In this document: piece by piece, positions 1-6,731 of the stretch
Numbering within the stretch: the first letter of the stretch is position 1
Layout: every line of letters starts with the position of its first letter
Source: Actinomycetota bacterium
GTDB lineage: Bacteria > Actinomycetota > UBA4738 > HRBIN12
DNA length: 8,319 nucleotides
Direction of reading: 5' to 3'
Assembly: GCA_004366195.1 (NCBI GenBank)
Contig: SIRV01000186.1
Location: forward strand, 1 to 8,319
Notes under the pieces: generated by a model
What the model was told of the DNA's origin: nothing
Seen by the model: the letters and a program-made list of their open reading frames with translations, nothing else
Database searches by the model: none
Translations under genes and position numbers: made by a program

Positions 1-685
1 TCCGGTCGGGCGGCGTGAGGTACCGCAGGACCTGATCCCGGACGTAGTCGACGACGCAGACCCCGTCGCACTCCGCGGCGTTGCGGTGGAAGGGGCACCG
101 GTACGGGTGCGGGTACGGGACGTGGATGTACCCGCCGACCGACTCCCGGACGTAGCGGCTCCCCTCCGGCTCCTGGGATCCCACGGCCAGCGCCGCCTGG
201 GTCTCGCCGTGGTACTGCCCGAGGAAGGTGAGGATCAGGGGACGCCCCGTGCGAACACGCATGAACTTGATGGCGGTCTCCACGGACTCCGTGCCGGAGA
301 TCTCCGGGACCACGCGCGAGAGGCGGCCCGGGGCGATCTCGGCGAGCTTCGCCGCGAGCGCCACCGCCGGCTCCGAGCACACGTAGTCGGTGATCTCGAC
401 CCCGTACGAACGGAGGGCCTCGACGGTCGGCTCCACCACGTCGGGGTGGCACGCCCCGACGTTCGTCGAGCCCCAGCCGGTCACCATGTCGATGTATCGG
501 TTGCCGTCGACGTCCTCGAGGACCGAACCCCACTTCCGGGCGAGGACGAACGGCATGCTCTCGTACGAGAGCTCGCCCCAGAGCCGGGACCGGGCTCGCG
601 CCAGCAGCTCGGCCGAGCGAGGACCCGGCGGCTCGATGCGGATCAGGGGCGCCTCGAGCGACAGCGATCGTTGGGTCTCCGACAT
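1..685 (-). CDS. Class III (PLP-dependent) aminotransferase, N-terminal 228 codons, cut by the window edge
   Basis: The frame opens at ATG 685 and runs open to the left edge, so only the N-terminal half is present. The translation matches the start of fold-type I, class III aminotransferases (GabT, acetylornithine and diaminobutyrate aminotransferase relatives). Visible features are a substrate-loop region 'MVTGWGSTNVGACHP' (68-81), the PLP-phosphate loop 'SGTESVETAIK' (130-140), and 'TGRPLILTFLGQYHGET' (146-162), whose YHG holds the aromatic residue that stacks on PLP. 'PYPYPYRCPF' (190-199) is followed by Cys206 and Cys210, an insertion I recall from a subgroup of these enzymes. The Schiff-base lysine would lie outside the window. 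These enzymes move an amino group from an omega- or alpha-amino donor to 2-oxoglutarate or pyruvate. The gene follows an Lrp/AsnC regulator and an ectoine-hydrolase-like gene, so a DoeD-like diaminobutyrate transaminase is possible but unproven. A TACGGT box (692-697) 6 nt before the ATG and the lack of a Shine-Dalgarno suggest a leaderless start. Confidence 0.9.
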   Translation of the reverse strand, partial: MSETQRSLSLEAPLIRIEPPGPRSAELLARARSRLWGELSYESMPFVLARKWGSVLEDVDGNRYIDMVTGWGSTNVGACHPDVVEPTVEALRSYGVEITDYVCSEPAVALAAKLAEIAPGRLSRVVPEISGTESVETAIKFMRVRTGRPLILTFLGQYHGETQAALAVGSQEPEGSRYVRESVGGYIHVPYPHPYRCPFHRNAAECDGVCVVDYVRDQVLRYLTPPDR

Positions 686-691
686 GTGCGC

Positions 692-697
692 ACCGTA
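692..697 (-). promoter_or_regulatory. Putative -10 box for a leaderless aminotransferase transcript
   Basis: On the minus strand the hexamer is TACGGT, fitting TAnnnT, followed by 6 nt and then the ATG at 685. There is no Shine-Dalgarno between them. The spacing would place transcription start on or next to the start codon. No convincing -35 was found. Short TAnnnT matches occur by chance, so this is tentative. Confidence 0.3.
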
Positions 698-739
698 GCG
701 CGCGGATCCCGGCGCGGGCAAGGCAGCTTCGTAACGTTT

Positions 740-756
740 CGCATCATCTTGATGCG
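740..756. promoter_or_regulatory. Perfect 7-3-7 palindrome, candidate regulator operator (or hairpin)
   Basis: CGCATCA (740-746) and TGATGCG (750-756) are exact inverted repeats around a 3-nt centre. The site covers the stop codon of the Lrp/AsnC gene and lies 55-71 nt upstream of the aminotransferase start. The neighbouring CGTAACGTTTCG (730-741) is a near-palindrome with 10 of 12 matching positions. Position and symmetry fit an operator for the Lrp/AsnC protein encoded beside it. A terminator is less likely because no T-run follows on the minus strand. Confidence 0.35.
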
Positions 757-1241
757 CGGTTTTCTGTGTGATCCGTAAGACCAGAGGCGGACTCCAGTGC
801 CATGTACCGGTAGGAGTCCTTGGGCACCTCCAGGATCGTGAAGACCTCCACCTGGTCCACCCCGGGCGCGCGCCGGATCCCCTCGGAGAGCACCCGCAGG
901 AGGTGCTCGGGCCCCGTGTAGACCACCTCGATCAGCAGGTCGAACGACCCCGTGCAGATCGCGATGTAGTCGACCTCCGGGATCCGCTCCAAGGCCCGCA
1001 CCGCCTCCCGCACCGGACCCCGCAGCCGGATCCCCACCTCCGCGAGCTGGAGCCCGAGCTTCAGGGGGTCGGCGACCGCGATGATCTGCACGAGGCCCTT
1101 CCGGAGCAACCGGTTGACCCGATGCCGGACCGTCGCTTCGGCCAGTCCGAGCTCGCGGCCGAGGGCTGCGAACGGCATCCGACCGTCTTCCTGCAGACGT
1201 TCGAGGATCGCGAGATCCGTACGGTCGAGCAGGGCACGCAC
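744..1241 (-). CDS. Lrp/AsnC-family transcriptional regulator
   Basis: The protein is about 165 aa, the usual Lrp/AsnC size. An N-terminal winged helix-turn-helix begins at 'LDRTDLAILERLQEDGR' and includes the recognition region 'LGLAEATVRHRVNRLLRKG'. A C-terminal RAM ligand-binding and oligomerisation domain follows, with 'ALERIPEVDYIAICTGSFDL' and 'EVFTILEVPKDSYRY'. These proteins sense amino acids or related small molecules and control nearby catabolic genes. I chose GTG 1241 because AGGAGG (1250-1255) sits 8 nt upstream. ATG 1247 lies only 2 nt from that site, and GTG 1289 has no clear ribosome site. The family normally begins almost at 'LDRTD', which agrees. The gene lies 60 nt after the M24 hydrolase gene and 58 nt before the aminotransferase on the same strand. 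TATCCT (1269-1274) could be a -10 box. Between an ectoine-hydrolase-like gene and an aminotransferase it resembles DoeX, but the ligand is unknown. Confidence 0.93.
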   Translation of the reverse strand: MRALLDRTDLAILERLQEDGRMPFAALGRELGLAEATVRHRVNRLLRKGLVQIIAVADPLKLGLQLAEVGIRLRGPVREAVRALERIPEVDYIAICTGSFDLLIEVVYTGPEHLLRVLSEGIRRAPGVDQVEVFTILEVPKDSYRYMALESASGLTDHTENRASR

Positions 1242-1301
1242 ACGCATCACCTCCTCAGGGACGGGGTCAGGATACGGTTCCCGTGGCACTTCGGGACCGC
1301 G

Positions 1302-2531
1302 TCAGTCCACGACGATGAGCCCCCGTGGACGCGTGCCGAGGGTCCGCGCCCCCGTCGCCTCGTAGACCACGGTGTCGATCATCGGGTAGTGGATGATCGA
1401 CTCGAAGTTCGTCACCATCCCCGCCCGGAAGCACCCCTCCGGGTCCTCGTCGTCCACGGTGAAGACGAACTCGCCGACCCAGTCCGGGGGGAAGGACAGC
1501 CCGAGCTCGTACCCGCCGGTCCACGCGTGGAGGCCCCACAGCCCGCTCTCCCGGTAGTACTCGCGCAGGGCCGCGTTCACCGTGCGGACCTCCACCCCGT
1601 CGCGAGCCACGGCGCAGAGGACGTCGAACGCCCCGGCCTCGATCTCGGCGATCCGCACCGCCTCGGGCGGCGGCTCTCCCACGAAGATGGTGGCCGCGAT
1701 GTTCGCGTGGTACCGGTCCACGACCCCGCACGGGTCGGCGAACAGATGGTCGCCACGGCGGATCACGCGTCGCGAGGAGATCGCGTGGCCGAGCTCGACC
1801 GGCCCCACCACCACGCACTCGTGGATCGCGGCGGGCTCGCCCCCCGCCGCCGCCATGGCCCGCATCATCTCCGCCCACGCCTCGAGCTCCGTGACCCCCG
1901 GCCGGCACACCTCCCGGAGGGCCGCGAGACCGATCTCGCAGATCCTGGCGGCCTCTTCGATCTTGGCGATCTCGAGCGGCGACTTGATCCGACGTACGTC
2001 GCGGGTCACGGCGCTCGCGTCCACGACCGTCGCGCCCTCCGCCTCCAGCGCCGCCTGCAGGGCCTCGCTCACCGCGCGGTTCGGCACCGGGCTCCAGAAC
2101 TCCATCCCGACCCGCGCACCCTGGAGCCAGCCCAGCGCCGCCAGCTCGCGGACGATGAACGGGAGCATGTGGTCGAGGTCCTCCTCACGCGAGAGGCGGT
2201 GGTCCTGGCTCACGGAGGTGAGGCGGAGGAGCTCCCGATGCTCCTCCGTGTCGAAGGTGACGTAGGGGTCGCGCTCCAGGTGGACCGCGGTGCACTGCAG
2301 CGGCGGCCAGACCGTCGGCGACTGCATCTTCCACCAACGCGAGCGGTACCCGTGCAGCCAGCACATCGCCTCCGGGGAGCTCACGAGCAGCACGTCGAGC
2401 CGCTCCGCCGCCATCCGGGCGCGCAGCCGCTCGAGCCGCGAGCGGTACTCCTCCGGAGGGAACGGGTAGGAGGGCTCCCGCTCCGCCCGGAACCGCTCCC
2501 GCTCCTCCTCGACGAACCGACGCAGGTCCAT
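1302..2531 (-). CDS. M24-family (creatinase/prolidase fold) hydrolase, ectoine hydrolase DoeA/EutD-like
   Basis: The protein is 409 aa with the two-domain M24 architecture. An N-terminal creatinase domain covers about 28-175 ('YRSRLERLRARMAAERLDVL', 'CWLHGYRS'), and the pita-bread catalytic domain starts at 'IKSPLEIAKIEEAARI' (182-197). The usual M24 metal ligands are largely missing: the second Asp aligns with Asn277 in 'YHANIAATIFVG', the His with Tyr341, and the final Glu with Ile385. It is therefore probably a metal-free creatinase/DoeA type rather than a true aminopeptidase. 'GYELGLSFPPDW' (340-351) closely matches the 'GYPIGLSYPPDW' segment I recall from Halomonas DoeA, which opens the ectoine ring to N-acetyl-diaminobutyrate. 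The Lrp/AsnC and aminotransferase neighbours fit ectoine or related amide catabolism. ATG 2531 has no Shine-Dalgarno, but a TATCGT box lies 7 nt upstream, suggesting a leaderless message. M24 family membership is certain; the substrate is inferred, with creatinase-like or other amidohydrolase activity possible. Confidence 0.9.
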   Translation of the reverse strand: MDLRRFVEEERERFRAEREPSYPFPPEEYRSRLERLRARMAAERLDVLLVSSPEAMCWLHGYRSRWWKMQSPTVWPPLQCTAVHLERDPYVTFDTEEHRELLRLTSVSQDHRLSREEDLDHMLPFIVRELAALGWLQGARVGMEFWSPVPNRAVSEALQAALEAEGATVVDASAVTRDVRRIKSPLEIAKIEEAARICEIGLAALREVCRPGVTELEAWAEMMRAMAAAGGEPAAIHECVVVGPVELGHAISSRRVIRRGDHLFADPCGVVDRYHANIAATIFVGEPPPEAVRIAEIEAGAFDVLCAVARDGVEVRTVNAALREYYRESGLWGLHAWTGGYELGLSFPPDWVGEFVFTVDDEDPEGCFRAGMVTNFESIIHYPMIDTVVYEATGARTLGTRPRGLIVVD

Positions 2532-2673
2532 GAGCGGAACGATACGACGCGCCGGGCGGCCGTCCCCCCGGCCCCCATGGCGCCGCTCCCTGCCGCTCCT
2601 CGTCGAGCTCCCTGACGCCCCGGAACGGCTCGTCCATCGTAAGGTGGCATATCCCTGGATCGCAGCAGGTGGG
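2532..2673. other. Intergenic stretch between M24 gene start and CSLREA remnant
   Basis: This 142-nt spacer separates the leftward M24 gene from the rightward remnant. Apart from the putative TATCGT box close to the M24 start I see no operator-like palindrome, RNA gene or plausible short ORF. The larger gap between the M24 and methyltransferase genes (2532-2896) consists of this spacer plus the remnant. Confidence 0.5.
2539..2544 (-). promoter_or_regulatory. Putative -10 box for a leaderless M24 hydrolase transcript
   Basis: The minus strand reads TATCGT, 7 nt, then the ATG at 2531. This is the textbook spacing for a leaderless actinobacterial start, and no Shine-Dalgarno is present. The -35 region is weak (GGGACG with a 16-bp spacer). 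It would drive the M24, Lrp/AsnC and aminotransferase cluster. Confidence 0.4.
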
Positions 2674-2896
2674 GTGAAAGGATGCCTCGGGCGGTCGGCT
2701 GCCGGGGCTCTCGATCTCGCGCTCGCCGTCTGGATCACGGCGGCGCTCAAGCCGGCGCACGGCGCGGACCGTCTGGTCGTGACGAAGACCGCGGACACCG
2801 ACGACGGGTGTGCTCCGCGAGCGACCGCTCGCTGCGGGAGGCTGTCATCGCCGCCAACGCGCACACCGATCGCGACACGATCGTGGTGCCATCCGG
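2674..2896 (+). pseudogene. Frameshifted, 3'-truncated remnant of a secreted CSLREA-domain beta-helix protein
   Basis: Frame one from GTG 2674 encodes a signal-peptide-like start, with hydrophobic 'ALDLALAVWITAALKPAHGA' followed by 'DRLVVTKTADTDDG' (to 2808). The next frame, from 2808, continues as 'VCSASDRSLREAVIAANAH' and 'DRDTIVVPSG'. Joined, they give the hallmark N-terminus of surface or secreted right-handed beta-helix proteins ('T.D..DG.C...CSLREAI.AAN....DTI..P.G', the CSLREA domain). Here the first Cys of CSLREA is Arg. One missing base at about 2808 breaks the frame, and the homology ends at about 2890-2896, directly against the methyltransferase stop codon on the other strand. The remaining hundreds of residues of such proteins are absent. 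A conserved motif split across two frames without a body indicates a decayed gene. The start codon is approximate, and no proper ribosome site was found. Confidence 0.65.
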
Positions 2897-3640
2897 TCAG
2901 CGCTCGGCGACGATCGCGTACCTGGGGTGGTGCTCCAGCCAGCCGAGTACCGGCCCGCTGTGCCGGATCTGCGCCCACTCGACGTCTCGGAGACGCTTCA
3001 GGCGGACCCCGCGCCAGCCGGCCCGGTAGACGGCCTCGATCATCGGCTCGGGGCTCGAGCGGCGGGCGAGCGGGAGGTGCGGGAGCACCTCCTCCGGATA
3101 GGGCGCGTGGTGCTCGTCGGGGACCCGAAGGAGGCCGCGCAGTCCCTCGGCGGCGAGCGAGCGGGCCCGGCGCAGCAGCCCGTCGCCGCCCCAGCTCCCC
3201 TCGAACAGCACGAGTCGCCCGCCGGGGGCCGTCACCTCGCGCCAGGCCCGGAGCGCCCCCTCGGGGTCGGGCAGCGTCCAGAGCACGTGCCGCTCCATGA
3301 CCGCGTCGAAGGGCCCCGGCGGTGGCTCCTCCGCCCGGCCGTGGACGAGCTCGAGCTCGAGCGCGCGCTCGGCCGCCTTCCGCGCAGCCAGGGCGAGCAT
3401 GCGCTCGGAGAGATCGAGCGCCGTCACGCGGTGGCCGAGCTCGGCCGCGAGCAGCGAGAGCGCCCCGGTGCCGGCCCCCACGTCGAGCACGCGGGCGGGC
3501 GGCTCCGGCAGGGCGTCGCCGAGCGCCCGGCGCCAGGCCGCGGCCTCCACCGGGTCGCTGATGGCGTGGGACCGGGCGTCGTCGTAGGTCTCGGCGTCCC
3601 GGTCCCACCACGCGCGGATCGCCTCGTGGAGGTCGGTCAT
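2897..3640 (-). CDS. Class I SAM-dependent methyltransferase (UbiE/Methyltransf_11-like)
   Basis: The protein is 247 aa with a Rossmann-type methyltransferase fold. The N-terminus 'AWWDRDAETYDDARSHA' (10-26) is typical of this group. Motif I, 'VLDVGAGTGALSLLAAELG' (51-69), binds S-adenosylmethionine, and the acidic residue ending motif II is Asp76 in 'VTALDLSERML'. The motif IV/V region is 'FDAVMERHVLWTLPDPEGAL' (111-130), then 'APGGRLVLFEGSW' (138-150). The C-terminal third, about 150-247, is variable and should form the substrate cap. The substrate cannot be deduced. The ATG shares one base with the stop codon of the preceding thioredoxin-TPR gene (TGATG), so the two are almost certainly translated together. 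The CSLREA remnant on the other strand abuts its stop codon. Family assignment is firm; the biological role is unknown. Confidence 0.93.
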   Translation of the reverse strand: MTDLHEAIRAWWDRDAETYDDARSHAISDPVEAAAWRRALGDALPEPPARVLDVGAGTGALSLLAAELGHRVTALDLSERMLALAARKAAERALELELVHGRAEEPPPGPFDAVMERHVLWTLPDPEGALRAWREVTAPGGRLVLFEGSWGGDGLLRRARSLAAEGLRGLLRVPDEHHAPYPEEVLPHLPLARRSSPEPMIEAVYRAGWRGVRLKRLRDVEWAQIRHSGPVLGWLEHHPRYAIVAER

Positions 3641-4446
3641 CAGAACAGCGCGTTCGCCAGCTTCCGCCGGTACTCGCGGGTCAGCTCGTGGTCCTCGCCG
3701 AGGACGGTGAAGACCTCCAGCATCGCCCGGCGGGCGTCGGGGTCGTCCTTCAGGGCCCCGAGCATCCCGTCCAGGGCCTCGCGCCACCGCCCCTGCGCGG
3801 CGAGCCGCTTGGCCGAGGCGAGCGTCCCCGGCTCCGAGATCCCCGCCCACGACGCGACCTCGATCTCGGCCAGGACCTTCTCGGCCTCGTCGTCCGGCAG
3901 GAGCGGCATCAGGATCTCGCGGGCCTCGGCGTGGGCACCCCGCTGCGCGAGGACCCGACCGAGCCCGAGCCTCGCGGCCCGGTTGTTGGGGTCGGCCTCG
4001 AGCGCCTCGCGGTACTTCCGCTCGGCGTCGTCCAGGTCCCCCTCGGCCTCCTCGGCCGCCGCGGCCTTGGCCTCGAGGTCCGCGGGGGTCGGCAGCAGCC
4101 GGTCGATGAACTCGTTCACGGCGGGCTCGGGGTAGGCGCCGATGAACATGTCCACCGCCTTGCCGTCCCGGAACCCGACCACGGTCGGGATGCCCTGGGA
4201 CCGCACGGCCTGCAGCAGGGCCTGGCCGACGCTCTCGGTGTCCACGTTGATCTTGGCCAGGAGGAACGCGCCCTTGCGCTCCTCGGCGATCTTCTCGAGG
4301 ATCGGGCCGATCACCCGGCACGGCCCGCACCAGGCCGCCCACAGATCGACGACCACCGGGCGCTCCTTCGAGCCCTCGATGACGACCTGCTGGAAGTTCT
4401 CGTCCGTCACCTCGACGACGTTCGTGGTCGTTGCCACCTCTGCCAT
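3640..4446 (-). CDS. cnoX: Thioredoxin-TPR chaperedoxin (CnoX/YbbN-like)
   Basis: The protein is 268 aa. An N-terminal thioredoxin fold (about 10-118) has active site W39-C-G-P-C43 and cis-proline 87 in 'GIPTVVGF'. After a linker, helical repeats (about 122-268) begin with 'EAEGDLDDAERKYREALEADPNN', followed by further TPR-like helix pairs. No signal peptide is visible, so it is cytosolic. This is the layout of CnoX/YbbN, a holdase and redox protector that hands clients to GroEL and DnaK. The CGPC site shows it can also act as a real thiol-disulfide reductase, unlike E. coli YbbN, whose motif lacks the second-Cys arrangement. ATG 4446 is preceded by an AAAGGA ribosome site about 7 nt upstream. 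It lies 63 nt after copA on the same strand and overlaps the methyltransferase start by 1 nt. A role in copper or oxidative stress is suggested by position only. Confidence 0.92.
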   Translation of the reverse strand: MAEVATTTNVVEVTDENFQQVVIEGSKERPVVVDLWAAWCGPCRVIGPILEKIAEERKGAFLLAKINVDTESVGQALLQAVRSQGIPTVVGFRDGKAVDMFIGAYPEPAVNEFIDRLLPTPADLEAKAAAAEEAEGDLDDAERKYREALEADPNNRAARLGLGRVLAQRGAHAEAREILMPLLPDDEAEKVLAEIEVASWAGISEPGTLASAKRLAAQGRWREALDGMLGALKDDPDARRAMLEVFTVLGEDHELTREYRRKLANALF

Positions 4447-4465
4447 CCTTCCGTCCTTTCCCTTC

Positions 4466-4471
4466 AGGCTA
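4466..4471 (-). promoter_or_regulatory. Putative -10 box upstream of the chaperedoxin gene
   Basis: The minus strand reads TAGCCT 19 nt before the ATG at 4446, leaving room for a short leader that carries the AAAGGA ribosome site. The -35 region is poor. It may allow the chaperedoxin-methyltransferase pair to be transcribed independently of csoR-copA. Confidence 0.3.
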
Positions 4472-4477
4472 CCTGCA

Positions 4478-4490
4478 CCGGATCATCCGG
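4478..4490. repeat. Perfect palindrome CCGGAT-C-ATCCGG in the copA-cnoX gap
   Basis: Six-base arms around a single central base lie 20 nt beyond the copA stop and 32 nt before the chaperedoxin start. It could be a regulator site between the two genes or part of a weak transcription-attenuating structure. A one-base loop cannot form a normal hairpin and no T-run follows, so an intrinsic terminator is unlikely. Confidence 0.3.
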
Positions 4491-4509
4491 ACGGGGTCGC
4501 TCCTCCCCC

Positions 4510-6726
4510 TCATGCACGGAAGCGCCGCAGCCGCAGCGAGTTCGTCAGCACCGACACCGAGCTCGCGGCCATCGCCGCGGCCGCGATGATGGGGTTCAGC
4601 AGCCCCGCCGCCGCGAGCGGGATGGCCGCCACGTTGTAGCCGAAGGCCCAGACCAGGTTCTCCTGGATCGTCCGGAACGTCCTGCGGGCCAACCGGATCG
4701 CCGTCACCACGCCCGCCAGGTCGCCGCGGATCAGCGTGATGTCCGAGGCCTCGATGGCGACGTCCGTCCCCGTCCCCAGGGCGACCCCGAGGTCGGCCTG
4801 GGCCAGCGCCGGTCCGTCGTTGATCCCGTCGCCCACCATGGCGACGACGCGACCCTCGGCCTGGAGCCGTCGGATCTCCTCGACCTTCCCCTCCGGACGG
4901 ACCTCGGCGATGACCCGGTCGATCCCCACCTGCCGCGCGATGGCCTCGCCGGTGATCCGGTTATCGCCGGTCAGCATCACGACCTCGATCCCCATCTCGT
5001 GGAGCGCCCACACCGCCTCCGCCGCGCCGGGCTTCAGCGTGTCGGCCACCGCGAGCACGCCGGCGACCACGCCGCCCCACCCCGCCCACACGACGGTCTT
5101 GCCCTCGGCCTCGAACCGCTCGGCGGCGAGCTCGATCGAGGGCGGGACGCGCAGGCCGTGCTCCTCGAGGAACGAGCGCCGACCGACGAGGACCTCCTCG
5201 TCCCCCACCCGGGCCCGAGCGCCGAGCCCGGCCACGGTCCGGAAGTCGCTCGCCTCCGGGATCCCGACCCCGCGCTCGCGCGCGCCCTCGACGATCGCCC
5301 GGGCGATGGGGTGATCGCTCCCGGCCTCCACCGCCGCGGCGCGCTCGAGCGTCTCCACGCACCCGAACACGTCGACGAGGCGCATCCGCCCCTCCGTGAG
5401 CGTGCCGGTCTTGTCGAAGACCACGGTGTCGACGCTCCGCGAGCGCTCGAGGATCTCGGCCCCGCGGATCAGGATCCCCAACTGGGCACCGCGGCCGGTC
5501 CCCACCATGAGTGCGGCCGGCGTGGCCAGGCCGAGGGCGCACGGGCAGGCGATGATGAGCACCGCCACCGCCGGGACGAGCGCCCCCTCCACGGTCCCCT
5601 CGAGCGCGTACCACACGACCCCCGTCACGACGGCGATCCCCATCACGATGGGGACGAACACGCCGGAGACCTTGTCCGCGAGACGTTGGATCGGCGCCTT
5701 CGAGGCCTGCGCCTCGGCCACCAGGCGCGCGATCTGCGCGAGCGCCGTGTCCTGCCCGACGCGCGTCGCCTCGATGATCAGCACACCGTCCGTGTCGACG
5801 GTCGCCCCGGCGACCTCGTCCCCAGGCCCCTTCTCGACCGGCACGGACTCGCCGGTGAGCATGGACTCGTCCACGGCCGCCGTGCCCTCGAGGACGCGCC
5901 CGTCCACCGGGATCTTCTCCCCCGGCAGCACCTTGAGGACCCAACCGGGCTTCACGGCGTCGACGGGCACCTTCAGCTCCTTGCCGTTCCGGAGCACGCG
6001 GGCCTCCTTCGCGCCCATCTCCAGGAGCCGCTTGATGGCCTGCGAGGCCCGCCCCTTGGCCCGCGCCTCGAGCCACCGCCCGAGGGCGATGAAGGCGATG
6101 ATGACGGCCGCGCTCTCGAAGTAGAGGTGGGGCACCATGGCCCCGGTCCCGAGCTCGTCCAGGCTCGTGAGGTGCGCCCAGACCGAGTACAGGTACGCAG
6201 CGAGCGTACCGAGGGCGATGAGGGTGTCCATGTTGGCGCTGCGCGCCCGCGCGCGGATCGCGGCGCCCTTCAGGAACGGCCAGCCGGCGTAGAGCTGCAC
6301 CGGCGTGGCCATCGCGAACGCGGCCCAGCGCGCCCACGCCTCCTCCGGCCGGAGCATCGCGAGGGCCATCGTCGCGAGGCCGAGGGGCCAGGCGACCAGG
6401 AGCCGGCGCAGCCACGCGCGCTCCTCCCGTCGCGCGGCGGCCTCGGTCTCGTCCACGTGCTCGCGGATGTCGTAGCCGCGCTCCTGCACGGCCTTGCGGA
6501 GCTCCTCGAACGTCGGGGCGGCGTCCGAGAGGCGGACGACGGCCTCCCCCGTGGCGAAGTTCACGGTCGCCTCGACGCCGGGGAGACGGTTCAGGGTCCG
6601 CTCCACCCGCGCCGCGCAGGAGCCGCAGGTCATGCCGAGCACGTCGAGCCGGAGCTCCCGCGCGCGCTCCTCGGCTCGCTCGCGCAGACCCTCGGCGACC
6701 TGGATGGTCGTGGTGCGCTCACCCAC
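4510..6726 (-). CDS. copA: Cu(+)-exporting P1B-1-type ATPase CopA
   Basis: About 738 aa, full length for a CopA with one metal-binding domain; it exports Cu(I) across the inner membrane at the cost of ATP. Numbering is from GTG 6726. The N-terminal HMA domain carries GMTCGSC (Cys34, Cys37). About eight membrane segments follow, with the transport-site CPC at 394-396, Tyr697-Asn698 in helix 7 and Met719-x2-Ser-Ser in helix 8: together the Cu(I) signature. The actuator has TGES (291-294), the phosphorylation site is DKTGT (Asp438), the nucleotide domain has the HP pair (472-473), and the hinge is GDGIND (632-637) followed by GP where AP is usual. I chose GTG 6726 because GGGAGG lies 8 nt upstream; GTG 6735, which overlaps the csoR stop by 4 nt, has its purine stretch touching the codon. 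Located 5 nt after csoR, it is surely co-transcribed with it and copper-induced. Confidence 0.96.
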   Translation of the reverse strand: MGERTTTIQVAEGLRERAEERARELRLDVLGMTCGSCAARVERTLNRLPGVEATVNFATGEAVVRLSDAAPTFEELRKAVQERGYDIREHVDETEAAARREERAWLRRLLVAWPLGLATMALAMLRPEEAWARWAAFAMATPVQLYAGWPFLKGAAIRARARSANMDTLIALGTLAAYLYSVWAHLTSLDELGTGAMVPHLYFESAAVIIAFIALGRWLEARAKGRASQAIKRLLEMGAKEARVLRNGKELKVPVDAVKPGWVLKVLPGEKIPVDGRVLEGTAAVDESMLTGESVPVEKGPGDEVAGATVDTDGVLIIEATRVGQDTALAQIARLVAEAQASKAPIQRLADKVSGVFVPIVMGIAVVTGVVWYALEGTVEGALVPAVAVLIIACPCALGLATPAALMVGTGRGAQLGILIRGAEILERSRSVDTVVFDKTGTLTEGRMRLVDVFGCVETLERAAAVEAGSDHPIARAIVEGARERGVGIPEASDFRTVAGLGARARVGDEEVLVGRRSFLEEHGLRVPPSIELAAERFEAEGKTVVWAGWGGVVAGVLAVADTLKPGAAEAVWALHEMGIEVVMLTGDNRITGEAIARQVGIDRVIAEVRPEGKVEEIRRLQAEGRVVAMVGDGINDGPALAQADLGVALGTGTDVAIEASDITLIRGDLAGVVTAIRLARRTFRTIQENLVWAFGYNVAAIPLAAAGLLNPIIAAAAMAASSVSVLTNSLRLRRFRA

Positions 6727-6731
6727 CGTCC

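Noticed and set aside
768..2615. Long plus-strand open frame opposite the Lrp/AsnC and M24 genes
   Set aside because: Its translation is rich in Arg, His, Pro and Asp with no recognisable fold, typical of the antisense of high-GC genes; both minus-strand genes are clear family members.
2817..2832. GCGAGCG-AC-CGCTCGC inverted repeat, a possible terminator for the methyltransferase message
   Set aside because: The 2-nt loop is too small, there is no T-run, and the sequence falls within the conserved coding motif of the CSLREA remnant, which explains it.
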